64,000 bases of DNA from Icerya purchasi (lineage: Eukaryota; Arthropoda; Insecta; Hemiptera; Monophlebidae): assembly GCA_039619475.1 (NCBI GenBank), contig CM077116.1, forward strand, positions 166,177,363 through 166,241,362, written 5' to 3'. The position numbers and the translations under genes were made by a program. The notes under the pieces were generated by a model. The model was not told the origin of the DNA and did no database searches. It worked only from the letters and a program-made list of their open reading frames with translations. Positions 34,854 to 45,859 of this stretch are shown here, in pieces. How positions within the stretch are numbered: the first letter of the stretch is position 1; each line of letters opens with the position of its first letter.

Positions 34854-36350
34854 TTACTTTTTATTAGAGATCATAGGATTTTTCCGAATACTCTGTTTAT
34901 TACCCTTCGGGTCTACGATATTGCTTTTAATCGAACTAGTTTTAGATCCAGACGGACCTGGTTTGATCGTTTTATCTAGATCAGATTTCTCCATTATTTT
35001 AACAGTTTGGCTTTTCGGAATTGTTACCCTTGCCGTATTCGTTCTTTTCGTTGCTTTCCCGTCTTCATCAGAAGAGAAGAATGAAACAGACCGTTTTAAA
35101 TTTGAGTCTACTAATTGATTGGAATCGTGAAATCCTGTGCGTTTAGAAATCGGTTTTGGCTTAAAGACAGGGACGCCTGCTGGATGATCCTGTGTAGGCT
35201 GATCATGAACAAGAGCGGGGAAGCTGTCATCATGCGGCAGCAATGAAAATCTATTATAACTTAATTTATTAGAATAAAGATGTTGCTGTTTATACGTTTG
35301 GGGTATTTCAATAGCTGCTTCATGATAACCTAGATTGTGATTGGCCATTAATTCGTTAATTAAAGATTGTCGCTTTTTTTCGGGGCAATTATTATCCGAC
35401 GATTTGTGACTACTTCTGCAATGAACGCATGATACAAATTCATTTTTGCACGTATCTGCCGTATGATCATTCTCACCGCATTTATCACATCTGGCACTTC
35501 CTTTACATTGATTTGCCACGTGACCATATCGTAAACAACGGAAACATTGCCGAATTCTTCTGACGAAAGGGTCACACTGAAATCTAACGTGCCAAAGAAA
35601 CACATAAGAAGGAAGGTTTTGTCCTTCGAAGGAAACAAGTACAGAGGTACTGGGGACATAACTTATCTCACCTTTAGAGAAGCATTTTCTATTTAAACGT
35701 TTGATATTATTAACAATGAACGGATCGCAATTTATCATTTCGATCAGCTGGTCTTCAGAATAATCTAAATCTACACCCTTAATAACGCCCACCCGTGAGA
35801 TGAGATACGAGGGGATATATGCCTTGTATCCATTATTTATAAAGAGAGAGCTATTCACCATTTCATTAGCTGTGATATAAGAAGAGAGTTGTACTATTAC
35901 TCTATTACGGCTTACTTTTTTTATTTCGATTATGTTTTTATAAAAAGGCTGTTTTCTTATTAATTCAGCTATTTTTAATGCACTAATCGATGTTCTGACA
36001 TTACTATCCGAATTTATTTTTTCTATAAAAACTTTATAATTGTCATTACTGAAATTGCTCGGGGAATAATTATTTTTATTTTCTGAGAAAACTGCTGCTC
36101 TTGTTTCAGCGTTAGAATTATCATTAACGTTATTTTTGTCTTTATCGGGATTGCTAGAGTTAGAACTATCACAGCTGTTAGAATTGTTACCTGTTTCGAA
36201 AATTGAATTAGCAATAGAAACATCTTTGTTTGTTATATCAGGCTTATCAGTATAATTACGATTACTCGAGATAACAGAGAAACTTGAATTATCATCTATG
36301 ACCATTATATCATCCGGCGGCCGGTCTGTACCGGCCCCCTCCTCAGACAT
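34854..36350 (-). CDS. I-group LINE ORF1 (nucleic-acid-binding, gag-like) protein
   Basis: A 498-residue RNA-binding protein expected to coat element RNA. The start is a true ATG at 36348-36350 (MSEEGAGTDRPPDD). The N-terminal 110 residues are Asn/Ser-rich and likely disordered. A central domain (about 100-260) probably folds as an RNA-recognition-like module. Three CCHC zinc knuckles follow at about 268-323: CFRCLRYGHVANQC, CDKCGENDHTADTC and CVHCRSSHKSSDNNC, with canonical C-x2-C-x4-H-x4/5-C spacing. The tail is basic and Ser/Lys-rich, ending NPMISNKK. Uninterrupted, and precedes ORF2 on the same strand. Three knuckles are typical of I-type ORF1 proteins. Confidence 0.92.
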   Translation of the reverse strand: MSEEGAGTDRPPDDIMVIDDNSSFSVISSNRNYTDKPDITNKDVSIANSIFETGNNSNSCDSSNSSNPDKDKNNVNDNSNAETRAAVFSENKNNYSPSNFSNDNYKVFIEKINSDSNVRTSISALKIAELIRKQPFYKNIIEIKKVSRNRVIVQLSSYITANEMVNSSLFINNGYKAYIPSYLISRVGVIKGVDLDYSEDQLIEMINCDPFIVNNIKRLNRKCFSKGEISYVPSTSVLVSFEGQNLPSYVFLWHVRFQCDPFVRRIRQCFRCLRYGHVANQCKGSARCDKCGENDHTADTCKNEFVSCVHCRSSHKSSDNNCPEKKRQSLINELMANHNLGYHEAAIEIPQTYKQQHLYSNKLSYNRFSLLPHDDSFPALVHDQPTQDHPAGVPVFKPKPISKRTGFHDSNQLVDSNLKRSVSFFSSDEDGKATKRTNTARVTIPKSQTVKIMEKSDLDKTIKPGPSGSKTSSIKSNIVDPKGNKQSIRKNPMISNKK

Positions 36351-36778
36351 CGTTAAGATAAAATAAACAATATATCGGTGTTATACCAGGCACCGGGATT
36401 AAATTTGAAAGTTGAGTGTGTGTGTATGCGTGTGAAGATGCGTGTAAATGTAAATGTAGTTCCGTATGTGTAGGCTTAAGTTAAATACTTTAGGAATTAT
36501 TCGAAGACAACGAACAACGCACTAAACGAACGCGACCAAACACCTCCGAATTACTCACGTTATTCAAAGTCATATTCCCCAGCTACATTTGAAACAGCTC
36601 TAATCATTTAAAACGTAACTTAAATGGACTAAATTTGGTTCTTTATCTTTTTCTTCCATTCGTATTTAGCAAGTTTATTTATATGTTCTTTGAAGTTTCT
36701 TTATTATCCGCATTTTTGATTAGTAGAGGAGGGGGAGGCACGTTGTTACAAGGGCAAGTAGTTACACGCATTTTTACC
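36351..36778 (-). promoter_or_regulatory. LINE 5' untranslated region (presumed internal promoter region)
   Basis: 428 nt between the 5' junction with the right direct repeat and the ORF1 ATG. It contains a GT-rich stretch (seen on + at 36415-36455). No specific promoter motif can be asserted. An internal promoter here is expected from LINE biology rather than seen. Confidence 0.5.
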
Positions 36779-37287
36779 AATATGTAACGAAGAAATGTCT
36801 TAATTTTATATAATAAAAGTTAAATGTTAGAATAAGATTTTTGTGATTATGTCATTTTTTTTGTGTTGATGTCAGTAAAAATTGGGCTGTAAATTTTGAT
36901 CATTTTATACAAAGTATAGAAGAGAAAGGGACAGAAATGAAATCAAGAGGGGTCAAGGGGCACAGCCCCTTGCGAGGCCAAAATGGCCGAGTTATATATA
37001 TGTATATATATATATATGTATATTGCATAACAATTAATTAAATTTTTAAATTTATTTTATCCGCATTATGTTTTTATGCAAAATAATTTTTTTAAAGCCT
37101 TCGTTAATAGCATACTGATAGCGCCTATTCCGCTTGAAAGATTTTTTTTTTGTTTTTTTTCCCGTGAGTGTTTATTACGTTAAATGATAGGTTATTATCC
37201 ATATTAGCGTTCTGTTAGGCCTCACATACACACACACACACACGCACACACACACACACATATATATATATGTATATATGTAATATT
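36779..37287. repeat. long direct repeat, right copy (candidate giant target-site duplication)
   Basis: 509 bp matching 29562-30076, differing only in microsatellite length. On this side the match starts exactly where the LINE 5' end stops and ends at GTAATATT, after which single-copy sequence (CAACGGGAC) continues. Confidence 0.93.
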
Positions 37288-38243
37288 CAACGGGACATGG
37301 TTGATTTATATTCATTTTCCGTAGCAGAATGATTATTCGACGGAACAGAATTGTTTAGTCTGTTAATAGGGGCGTTATTGTCATCGTGAGCATTGTTGTT
37401 CGAAAATAAAGCGTAATTAACTAAATTTCTATCTACCCTCATCGTGATACCGGTCGTTAAATGTACAGGGCCATTGTTGCCGGCGGAGAGATTGGAGATA
37501 TCATCAGCGCTGTGCAACTACAATTCAGAGCGATCCGATTGGTACTTAACCTAATAGTAATTTAATAAATAAATAAGGCAGCCCATTCAGTGCGAAATGG
37601 AAGTTTATGCGGCAGCGTGTGTGCGTCGCATGTGAATGTGTGCAAGATATGGTAAAAGATGAAATAATATAGACCAAATAAACACGTCTTGGATATCTAC
37701 AGCCTTTGATGGCATAATTTTGCTTACCTTTCAACCTCGAATCAATCCGTCTTTTAAAGTTTTAGGAGATAAACAGCTTTATTTGCTCTATATATCCCGC
37801 TGACTTTAGGATGATATTACGAGAAAAAAGGTTTATGTGTGGATTAAAACGGGGGAGAGTTTTACCAAAAATTCGTGAGGAACGCCGTTTGGCCCGGCAC
37901 AATTTTCATCCGGTGTAATCACCGAAGCTAGTTAATTAAAGAAAAAAAAGGTTAAAATCTTTTACTAACTTAAAAAAGCGGAAGATAATCGTAGTTCTTC
38001 TAAACTATGATTATCTTCCTTATCTTGTCCGCTCCACAGTTTTGGAAAAAGGCAAGCGTCCGAATGGACTTGTCGGATTTCGGATAGTAAATCTGTACGA
38101 AGATAGCAAATTCGGTAATGGTAGAGAACAAAGTCGCGCAACGTCATTCTTAAGAGTGTTAAGTAATGTAGTTTTTATAGACACGCTTGTACAACCGAAA
38201 ACACCACTTTAGTATAACGACACGATGACGCTTTTTTTTACAG
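37288..38243 (+). other. probable intron upstream of the receptor exon
   Basis: No exon recognised. On the minus strand 37288-37514 is open and Asn-rich (NNNAHDDNN, INRLNNSVPSNN) but lacks an ATG and follows a stop directly. It could be the N-terminal relic of another LINE ORF1. A 16-bp hairpin (GGAAGATAATCGTAGT with ACTATGATTATCTTCC) lies at 37980-38019. The region ends in a good splice acceptor, a run of T followed by ACAG, at 38232-38243. Confidence 0.5.
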
Positions 38244-38510
38244 ATAATACTGCTGATGAAGAGTATCGATGCGTACGACATAACCGCGTTCAACGTGATG
38301 CTTCAAATTGCCAGCCAAGTTTTAGCCTACATGAACAGCTGCCTGAATCCGATTCTGTACGCCTTCTTATCGGAAAATTTCCGGAAAGCCTTCCGTAAAG
38401 TCATCTACTGCGGTCCGGACAGGTATATGCAAAGCCGACTAGCCAACGGCAGACCAGAAACAGACAATAATCAAACTAGAACGACCAGGGGCACCAACGA
38501 TATCGTCTGA
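38244..38510 (+). CDS. last coding exon of an allatostatin-A-type (galanin-like) neuropeptide receptor
   Basis: The exon encodes 88 residues of a rhodopsin-family G-protein-coupled receptor. A polypyrimidine tract plus CAG precedes 38244, and reading in phase 0 gives [13 protein letters not shown] (end of helix 6 and extracellular loop 3). Helix 7 follows, with [20 protein letters not shown]: the NPxxY motif appears as NPILY and is followed by the FRKAFRKV amphipathic helix 8 and a palmitoylation-type Cys (VIYCGP). A short hydrophilic tail ends NDIV and TGA. The helix 7 to Cys segment closely matches insect allatostatin-A receptors as I recall them, which respond to FGL-amide peptides at the plasma membrane. 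The exon lacks the other six helices, which must be upstream outside recognisable sequence. The terminal D-I-V could act as a PDZ ligand (inference). A splice donor lies 14 nt after the stop. Confidence 0.85.
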   Translation: MILLMKSIDAYDITAFNVMLQIASQVLAYMNSCLNPILYAFLSENFRKAFRKVIYCGPDRYMQSRLANGRPETDNNQTRTTRGTNDIV

Positions 38511-38530
38511 CAACTGCTGCAAAGGTAAGT
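38511..38530 (+). other. 3' UTR start and strong splice donor after the stop codon
   Basis: After TGA (38508-38510) come 14 nt and then CAAAG/GTAAGT, with the donor at 38525. The match to the donor consensus is excellent. It implies a 3' UTR intron, or alternative splicing that continues elsewhere. The downstream exon is not identified. Confidence 0.6.
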
Positions 38531-39300
38531 TTTTTACTTTTACGCCCCTAACCAGGACGATTTTACCGGAAGTAATTTCGCAAGTGTAAAAAAAAATCTG
38601 ATTGTTCTTATTTATCTTGTTTTTTTTTGTTTTTTTTTATTTCTACTCTTATTCCTCACTTCCTGAACGCAGGCTCATAGGATAATTTTGCACGAATATG
38701 TTACAACTTTTATCGCGTTGTTTGTTTTATTCACGTACTCGGCCGGTGCACAATGAAAATATCGAGAAATTCCCCTTGTTAATATAGTTAGCGAGTCCGA
38801 AAATCGGGGGAAAAAAACAACAATTTTCCTATGTGTAAATCGAATCACAAAATTAACCATTACCGACATCATTACTGTTAATAGAAACACAAAAAAACAA
38901 AATCAAAACATTATCGATATTATTACAATTTTCAAACTATTTCAAATTCTTCTTACAAACTAATTGTTGCGACATAATTTCCCGATAGCTGTTTGCCTCT
39001 TCCCCGGAATAGCTTAATTTTCCGTGTGTAACTTTAGGCGCTATTGCAGTATATACAGTTTTAGATGAGGATAACAATGCGTTTAACGGAAATGGCGGTG
39101 TATTAAAAAGAATATCTCAAATATAGCTTGTTATAAGACAATTTTCCCAAGCTATGTCGACGTTAAGTGTGAAATAAATCTTCAAACTACTTGTTTTATT
39201 AAAAAAATAAAATCATCAAAAAACAAATGTACATTATTCTGAGAAAACAATGTTACTGCTTTACCTTTTCTTTTTTTCTTTTTTTTATTTTGTATCTAGC
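38531..39300 (+). other. no supported gene; possible 3' UTR intron
   Basis: AT-rich, without recognisable coding or element sequence up to the LINE that starts near 39300. Confidence 0.4.
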
Positions 39301-41860
39301 ATACCAACTAAAAGAAAATACGTAGTGAAATATACAAGTATAACTGGAACCAAATAAAGGGATTTAGCACGGCAGAAAACATATATGATTATATAAACGC
39401 CGCATTCAAAATCATTTACAAGAAATGTGAACTGGGTGTGAGTGAAGGTAGGAATGTAAACAAATATCATCCAAAAAAAGGAATGGATGAATCAGAAGAT
39501 ACTTAATTTTATGAAAATTAGAGATCAATACTAAAAACTTAGTAAAGGGAATAGAACCAGTACTCGATATAAGGGACTCTATAAAAAATATCGAAATAAT
39601 GTCAAAACAGAAATAAGGAAGGCAAAACAGGTGTTTTACTTAAGTCAAATTGATAGAGCAAATAATGCGAGTAAAAACATATGGAGAATAATTAATAATA
39701 TTGTAAATAAAAGGAATAAAGTATCAATTGATGATTGCATTTGCAGGCATTTTGGAACCGACTCATTATTAGTGGAGAAATTCAGTGAATATTTTGCAAA
39801 ATCAGTGGAACAATATAAACATAAGTGTGATGTCCAGTTATTGAATTCAAATGATGAAAACAGGTTGATGTGTTCTTTTTTTCATTTCTCCAGCTGATAA
39901 TATACAAATCGAAGCAATAATAAATAGCCTAAAAAATTTCAAAGCACCAGGTTGGGATGGCATTAGGACTATGGACATTAAGCGAAATTTAGAGAGATTC
40001 GTTCCTATACTAACAAACATGATTAATTATTCTATAAAGAGTGGTACCATCCCGCAGGGGCTAAAAAAAGTAATTATTAAACCAATTTACAAAAAAGGAG
40101 CTCAAAATAAGCTGGAAAATTACCGCCCTATAACAATAATTTCGGTAATAGCGAAAATTTTAGAACATTACGTAAACAGTCATTTAAAGAGTTAGCTAGA
40201 AACAAATAATCTCCTTTACGAAAATCAACACGGATTTAGAGGAAAAAGATCCACCTTAACGCTATTAAGTAAATTGGGAAATGAAATAAATATGGGACTA
40301 TCGATAGGGAATCAATTTATAATTACTTTCATTGACCTATCCAAGGCGTTTGACTTAGTAGATCATGATTTATTAATAAAGAATTTAGAAAAGATTGGTA
40401 TTACTAACAGACAACTCCAATGGTTTACAAACTATATTAAAAATAGGAAGAATTGTGTAAAAATTGCAAAAAATGAAAGTAGGGATAGGTTGTTACAATA
40501 TAGTGTCGGACAAGGAACCATACTGGCTCCCATTCGTTTCTTGATATATACTGACTCGCTTCACAAATATATTAGAAATGCAAAGGTGTTTGTGTTTGCG
40601 GATGACATTGCGCTATTGATAGAACACAATAATATACAAATGGCGAAGAAGTTACTTCAGGAGGACGTTGATAATCTTAGTAAATGGGCGCATGACGACA
40701 GGAGGTTAGCAGTGAACATAAATAAATCAAAGATAATGCATATTCGAAACATATCCGAACATGCTACTCATGAACCGCGGATTATCATCCACAGTAGCGA
40801 ATGTGTCCATGATTTATATTTAAGGAACAACAGTCCAGTCTGCGCATGTAAACCATTAGAAAAGGTGCAGGATTTTAAATATTTAGGGGTTTTTATAGAT
40901 AGCAATATGAATTGGAAAAAAAAAACATATACAAAATTTAAGTGTAAAAATCAGACAGACCATTCCAGCATTATATAAGATGAAACAGGTACTGCCATAT
41001 GAAACAGTAAAAATTTTTTTTAACGCAATGATAATGTCTAGGATAGTATATGGTATTGAAATATGGGGAGAAGCGAAGAAATCACAAGTTAACAAGATAG
41101 CGAAATTGCAGAAAAGATGTTTAAAATTACTGCTTCCTCATGGGGGGCATAATAATTCAACATCATCATGGTGGAAGGTAAACAATGTGATGTCGCTAAA
41201 AATGTATTATTATTATTATTATAGATTATTGGAGCTCAAAACCAATAATATCAGAATACCATCATGACCTAAAATTAGAGTTACGAGAGATCGAAATACA
41301 AAATACTTTATTCAACCAAGGGGGACGAATTTAAGGATTGATAATACACAGTAGACAGTACTAATTAAATTACTACGGGAAATTCCAAGTAATATATATT
41401 AAAGGAGAAAAGTTTAGGTGTGTGATAGGAAGACGTAAAAAAATGGCTGATAGATTGGTGTGCAGATTAAGAAACTTTCGAGGATTCTTCTATTTGTACT
41501 ACCATGTCGGTGACTTCTTTATATCGTAAATTAGGTTCCTAAATTTCTCTTTGCTCAGCACAGGAACTACAACAATAATGTAGCGGAAAAGATCTTCTTT
41601 CTTTTACATTAGTGGGAATGATTATTTTGAGTGTGACTGGTTGGTGATGTATAGGTGCTAAGTGTGTAGTCATAAGAAGTTACTGTACTAAATTAATTAA
41701 ATTACTATAGTGATAAGAAATATTATTTTAGATGTATTGAAATGTTATTAGTAAATTGTAAATTTATGTCTAATAAACGATAATGAGGGTGACGGGAACT
41801 CACGAAACGGGCAAAATTGCCTCGTGAGACCCACAACTTTCTTATTAAAAAAAAAAAAAA
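39300..41860 (+). mobile_element. CR1/Jockey-like LINE, 5'-truncated, lightly damaged ORF2
   Basis: A + strand element lacking the endonuclease. From about 39310 it encodes the EN-RT linker (IRSEIYKYNWNQI, then INNIVNKRN). The reverse transcriptase follows: FKAPGWDGI, KLENYRPITIIS, HGFRGKRS, FIDLSKAFDLVDHDLL, VGQGTILAP, and VFADDIALL with both aspartates. The thumb is MSRIVYGIEIWG and LQKRCLKLLL. I count three lesions: a frameshift near 39890, an in-frame TAG at 40193-40195, and a frameshift in an A-run at about 40914-40923. There is no RNase H. The 3' untranslated region ends in a conserved hairpin and poly-A (41847-41860). Clade placement between CR1 and Jockey groups is unresolved. Confidence 0.88.
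41794..41832 (+). other. LINE 3' tail hairpin (copy A)
   Basis: GGG-AA-CTCACGA ... TCGTGAG-A-CCC forms a perfect 7-bp stem with an extra GGG/CCC clamp. The loop contains a second stem, GGCAA/TTGCC. It lies 15 nt before the poly-A. The same architecture recurs at 43053 and 45498, so it is probably the signal the element's reverse transcriptase recognises. Confidence 0.7.
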
Positions 41861-42945
41861 GTGCTTAGCTACCAAGGCTATTACAGCACGCAGATGTGTG
41901 CGGTGAGTATTTCGAGGTAATTAATTAACTCGGTTGCTTTATTCAACTGAAGGGCAGATGCCGTTGCTGTCGATGAGTTAGCAAGGATGTTCACTCGATA
42001 ATCTGAAAAGGCTGGGCACGTACATAGAGTACGCGCGATAGTCGAAGGGGACGCTGCTTTGTTGGCAGAATGTAGGGGGCGAAACTCTCTGGGAAACATA
42101 CTAGTCTTGGGACAGGGCCCATACTTGGCATTTTTCAATACTAACATATAAAAAATAAAAGCGATATCTCTCCCAGCGGATATAAAAGTTGCGATATAGT
42201 CGTTTTAAAATGAATATTTACACACAGAGTGTAGCTTAAATATGTTTTTTTTATTTATTTTTTGGCTCCGGTATTTAGTATTTAGTCAGTTCTTTTTTTT
42301 TTTTAATCGAAGTATAATATGTTTATATCTCAAACTTAAGTACATCAACACGATTGCTTTTTAATAAAACTCCGCATTGATTCAGTGATATTATTTCAAT
42401 GAATTGGCAGCGTATTATACGTTCGGATGATTTTTTTAAACAATTTTCTTATTTTGTTTTCCAATGTGCATTGTTCTCCGCATTCACATCTGAGCTAATT
42501 ATATTTGTAATTCTTTTAATTTACATATCCTGTTCTTAATCGTACCATACATATGTATATGTATGTAGGTTTAATAAAATAAGCTTCGCGAGAAACTCAG
42601 GTATTAAAATACGTCATTTTGAATGCCATACTAGTATTTCGCGCAATTTATACTAACGATTTATTTTTTTCTCTATCTGTATTACGTATTCAACTTGCAC
42701 ACTTCAGTCTGCTTTTAAACTCCTTCCAAGTCAATTTTATATTTACTTTTTGTTGGTTAATAGGGTCTAACAGTTTCCTCTCGTGTATATGGAATCCCCA
42801 CTTAAACACACTACTCTGTTATTATTCTTATTTAGAATCTGCCGCAGTCCTTCACGGTGTTCCGTAAAATATTATCCCCGTTCTTCTACTAATTTCCTGG
42901 ATTGCTGCTAACGCGAATCTGTTAGGACTAATATTTTTGCACTTC
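41861..42945. other. no supported gene
   Basis: AT-rich, no recognisable gene. Part of 42600-42945 may belong to the LINE whose tail ends at 43119, but I cannot read it. Confidence 0.4.
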
Positions 42946-43119
42946 TTACTTTAATGATAAATAATGAGAGTGTGCATTTTATAGTATAGTAATATATAAG
43001 TTAATACTTTTTATGCTGTAACTATTGTACAAATAAATTATATAATTATGTTGGGAACCCACAGACGGCTAGTGCCTTGTGGGACCCGCAAATTATTTGA
43101 AAAAAAAAAAAAAAAAAAA
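42946..43119 (+). mobile_element. LINE 3' tail (copy B), hairpin plus poly-A
   Basis: The tail ends with GGGAACCCACAGACGGC at 43053 and GCCTTGTGGGACCC, folding as CCCACA/TGTGGG with an inner GGC/GCC stem, followed 13 nt later by 20 A residues. It has the same order of elements as the tail at 41794 but different paired bases. The coding part is lost or unrecognisable. Confidence 0.65.
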
Positions 43120-45429
43120 TCTTCCACGATACATCTGCATTGCTAACACTTCAGCCGTGTATTGAATATTAATTTTTAATGTTAAGCGTCTTATTAAAAA
43201 AAAAAAAAAACCTGCAGACAAGCACCGTTCAACCGAGTTTACATCTAGATTTATACACAACTCGTACGAACGTAATAAATGTTTCTTTTAAACATTTTCC
43301 GACATCCCGGATAGAGATATTCATGAAAGGTTTAATTTATGTCATACCTTTTAATAATTAGAGAAGGTTTTGCGACGACGGAAATGTTACATACACATGG
43401 GACAAATCATTTTCAGTATGATGGTCGTCTTTGATTTTTAAACTAAAATCACGCGCAAACATTTTTACGTGAGAAAATTTTAAACCAAAAATCAAAACGT
43501 AAAAAATATGAGCACATACAATTGCGAAGCAAACGGACAATTTCGAAATAAACCGCGCTTATAATGATCGTTCGAAGTTGTAAGCTTTGCGGTTGCTGAC
43601 AAAACACGTGTGATCAGAACTATAAACGATTGTGTTGACTTTCTCCCATTGTACTAGTCGATAAAAATGTACTGCATCTTCCGAGTTTTTTTTTTTCTGA
43701 TTTCCGATTTTTACCAAGTACAAATTTTCGCCAACTGGGGAAATATTTTCAAAAATTAACCGCACCTTCCGATTCCAGTCTTAATAATCTCGGGTAGACG
43801 AAACTTTTTAGCATTCTCACGTTTTGAACACTTCTAATATTGCGTTTTATTCAGCTAGATAGACTGGGTGCCGGTAGAAATAGCGAATAAAAACGGTTGG
43901 GGGGGGGGGAGTTAAAAATCGTATCGCGCAAATGATTTTAAAAATTTAGATGTATTTCCCGTTCCGTTATACGAATATCGCGGAGAAAGATGTTGAATGA
44001 TGAGAAAAGGAAAAAAGTCAAATTGTACGTATCCGTCATCGATATTTTTTGGCGGGGGACATACATTCCGTTTGTTAACTTTTCTACGAATGACCGACAA
44101 ATAAAGGGCACCGGAGAGAGAGAGAGAGAGATAGAAAAAGGTGGCAGACACTTAAATAAAGAAAGAGTGAGGAAACGACTTCGAAAAGTGTAGTAAAAAT
44201 GTTATATTATTTTCACCCTACCAGCGCCCTTCCGTGTCGGTAATGAATAAGCAAAAAAACGACTGCAACGGCGAACAGAACTTCTTACAAATAAATAAAT
44301 ATGTGCATTATTTCATGCGAGCCGACGTAGCATGCAGCGGAACTGGGAGGGAGCAGCGGTAGACAGGAAAAGTATCGTCATAGAATTCGGATGATACTGA
44401 TTGATTGCACACATAGAAATTTCCGCCGAAAATCCTCTCCATTCAAACTTGTAATAAATTAAGTCCCTGCGCGGACGGGCATCTCAGCGACTCTGCTCAC
44501 ACATACCGCAGCCGAAATTCATTCATTTCGCAAAGTACCGAATATAGAGCTTCATCTTCGCTCGGTTTTTTTTGTTTTTTTTTTTTTTTTATCGGTTCCA
44601 ATCGAATTCAGAAGGCAGAAATCTTTCCCCACACTCTTCTTTTCTCTTCTTTACGCACATTACCTTTTACTTTGTTTATTTATTTGTCGGTTTTCACTGA
44701 AAAATCAGCGCGCGCGAACGGAAACGCGATAAATTTATTCGCAAAGCTAAAAAGTAAACTTAATTTGTTTTTTTTTTTTTTTGCATTTTCCTTATACTAG
44801 ATTTTATATCTTTTCCCTCCGTACGAAGAGAATTTAATGAAAGGATGAAAATGAATCTCGTTCCGGGCCCTCATCGGTTAATTTCTTTCACTATTCTTGA
44901 GGGTTCGCGATGAGAATCGGCCCTCTTTTTTAAAACATCGATTATACGTCAAGACGGGAGATTACTCCGATTATCCGCCTTAATCCATTACTCTATTTAT
45001 ATCATCGCAGAATTATGAAAAAGATAAAAATAAATAATAAAAAACCTTTCCATTTTCGAATTCTCTGTTTGCCCTTGCTTTCTTCTTCGAGGCACAATAG
45101 CTCTTTTACTTTTCCCTAGCGTGCAATTGTTCCCGAAACTACTTTCAATTAGTTGTTTTCTTCACAATCTATTTCATCAGCCTGTGTAGTCTGTCCCAAC
45201 CGTCTTCACTATTAACATTGAAAAAACGGTGCAAAAATATTAAGGAATTCACCCCTTTTCCCCTTTATTGTTGCATTCCTTTTTAAGGCTCTTTTAGGTA
45301 TTTCCCCGCGTTTACTTTTTCCTTCCTGCGCGTTAATGTATGCGACACGTCCCCAATATCTTGTGTTATTGCGCTTTTTATATTTATACTTACTTTGATT
45401 GATGTTTTTTTTTTGGTTTAACATGTTCC
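43120..45429. other. no supported gene
   Basis: Contains poly-A at 43194-43210, a poly-G run near 43900-43909, a (GA)n run at about 44114-44130 and poly-T near 44576-44590 and 44770-44782. No gene recognised. Confidence 0.45.
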
Positions 45430-45560
45430 ATTTATGTAGTAGTACGAATGATTTTAATTGTAATTTTGTTTACTTAGAATAAACGATAATAAGAGTGTCG
45501 GGCACTCGTGCGACGGGCATACTTGCCCAGGAAGACCTACAGTTGGTTTATTTTAAAACA
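45430..45560 (+). mobile_element. LINE 3' tail relic (copy C)
   Basis: AATAAACGATAATAAGAGTG at 45478 corresponds to AATAAACGATAATGAGGGTG at 41773, followed by a GGGCACTCGTGCGACGGGCA region whose inner stem GGGCA/TTGCCC is kept while the outer stem has decayed. No poly-A remains. An older copy of the 39.3-41.9 kb family. Confidence 0.6.
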
Positions 45561-45855
45561 CGAACATATATGTATACCCTATTCCTTATCATCGCTGATT
45601 TATCTTTCGAGCGACACAAAATAAAGCATCATGAGCCGTTCTTTTTTCCGTCTATCGCACATCTACCTCGTAAGTTTTTTGTCTCTTTCCCACGTTCTTG
45701 TTTGTCACGCTTTTAAATTTCCTCTCATTTATGCGTTGTCTACGTTCCGTTCAGTCTCCCCCCCCCCCACCTCTTTAAGCCAGCCAAGATCCTAGGAACA
45801 AGTAAAAGAACCGTCAATGCTAAATTTTCATTCGCGTCAGATACGGACACAATAT
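45561..45855. other. no supported gene
   Basis: Contains a short poly-C run near 45762-45771 and nothing else I recognise. Confidence 0.4.
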
Positions 45856-45859
45856 AAAG

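Larger units (their letters stand above)
30077..36778 (-). mobile_element. full-length, uninterrupted I-group non-LTR retrotransposon
   Basis: A 6.7-kb minus-strand element with 5' untranslated region (36351-36778, about 428 nt), ORF1 (34854-36350), a 321-nt spacer, ORF2 (30759-34532), a 3' untranslated region of about 640 nt, and a terminal poly-A tail of about 40 nt seen as poly-T at 30077-30116. Endonuclease, reverse transcriptase and RNase H in one ORF2, with a three-knuckle ORF1, places it with I-type LINEs. Both frames are free of stops, and the catalytic boxes I can check are present. It lies between ~510-bp direct repeats. The clade is assigned from domain order and motif style. Transcription cannot be judged from sequence. 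Confidence 0.92.

Noticed and set aside
29562..37287. Long terminal repeats of an LTR retrotransposon
   Set aside because: The enclosed protein has endonuclease-RT-RNase H order with no protease or integrase, and a poly-A tail adjoins one repeat. The repeats lack TG...CA ends and are mostly microsatellite and single-copy-like DNA.
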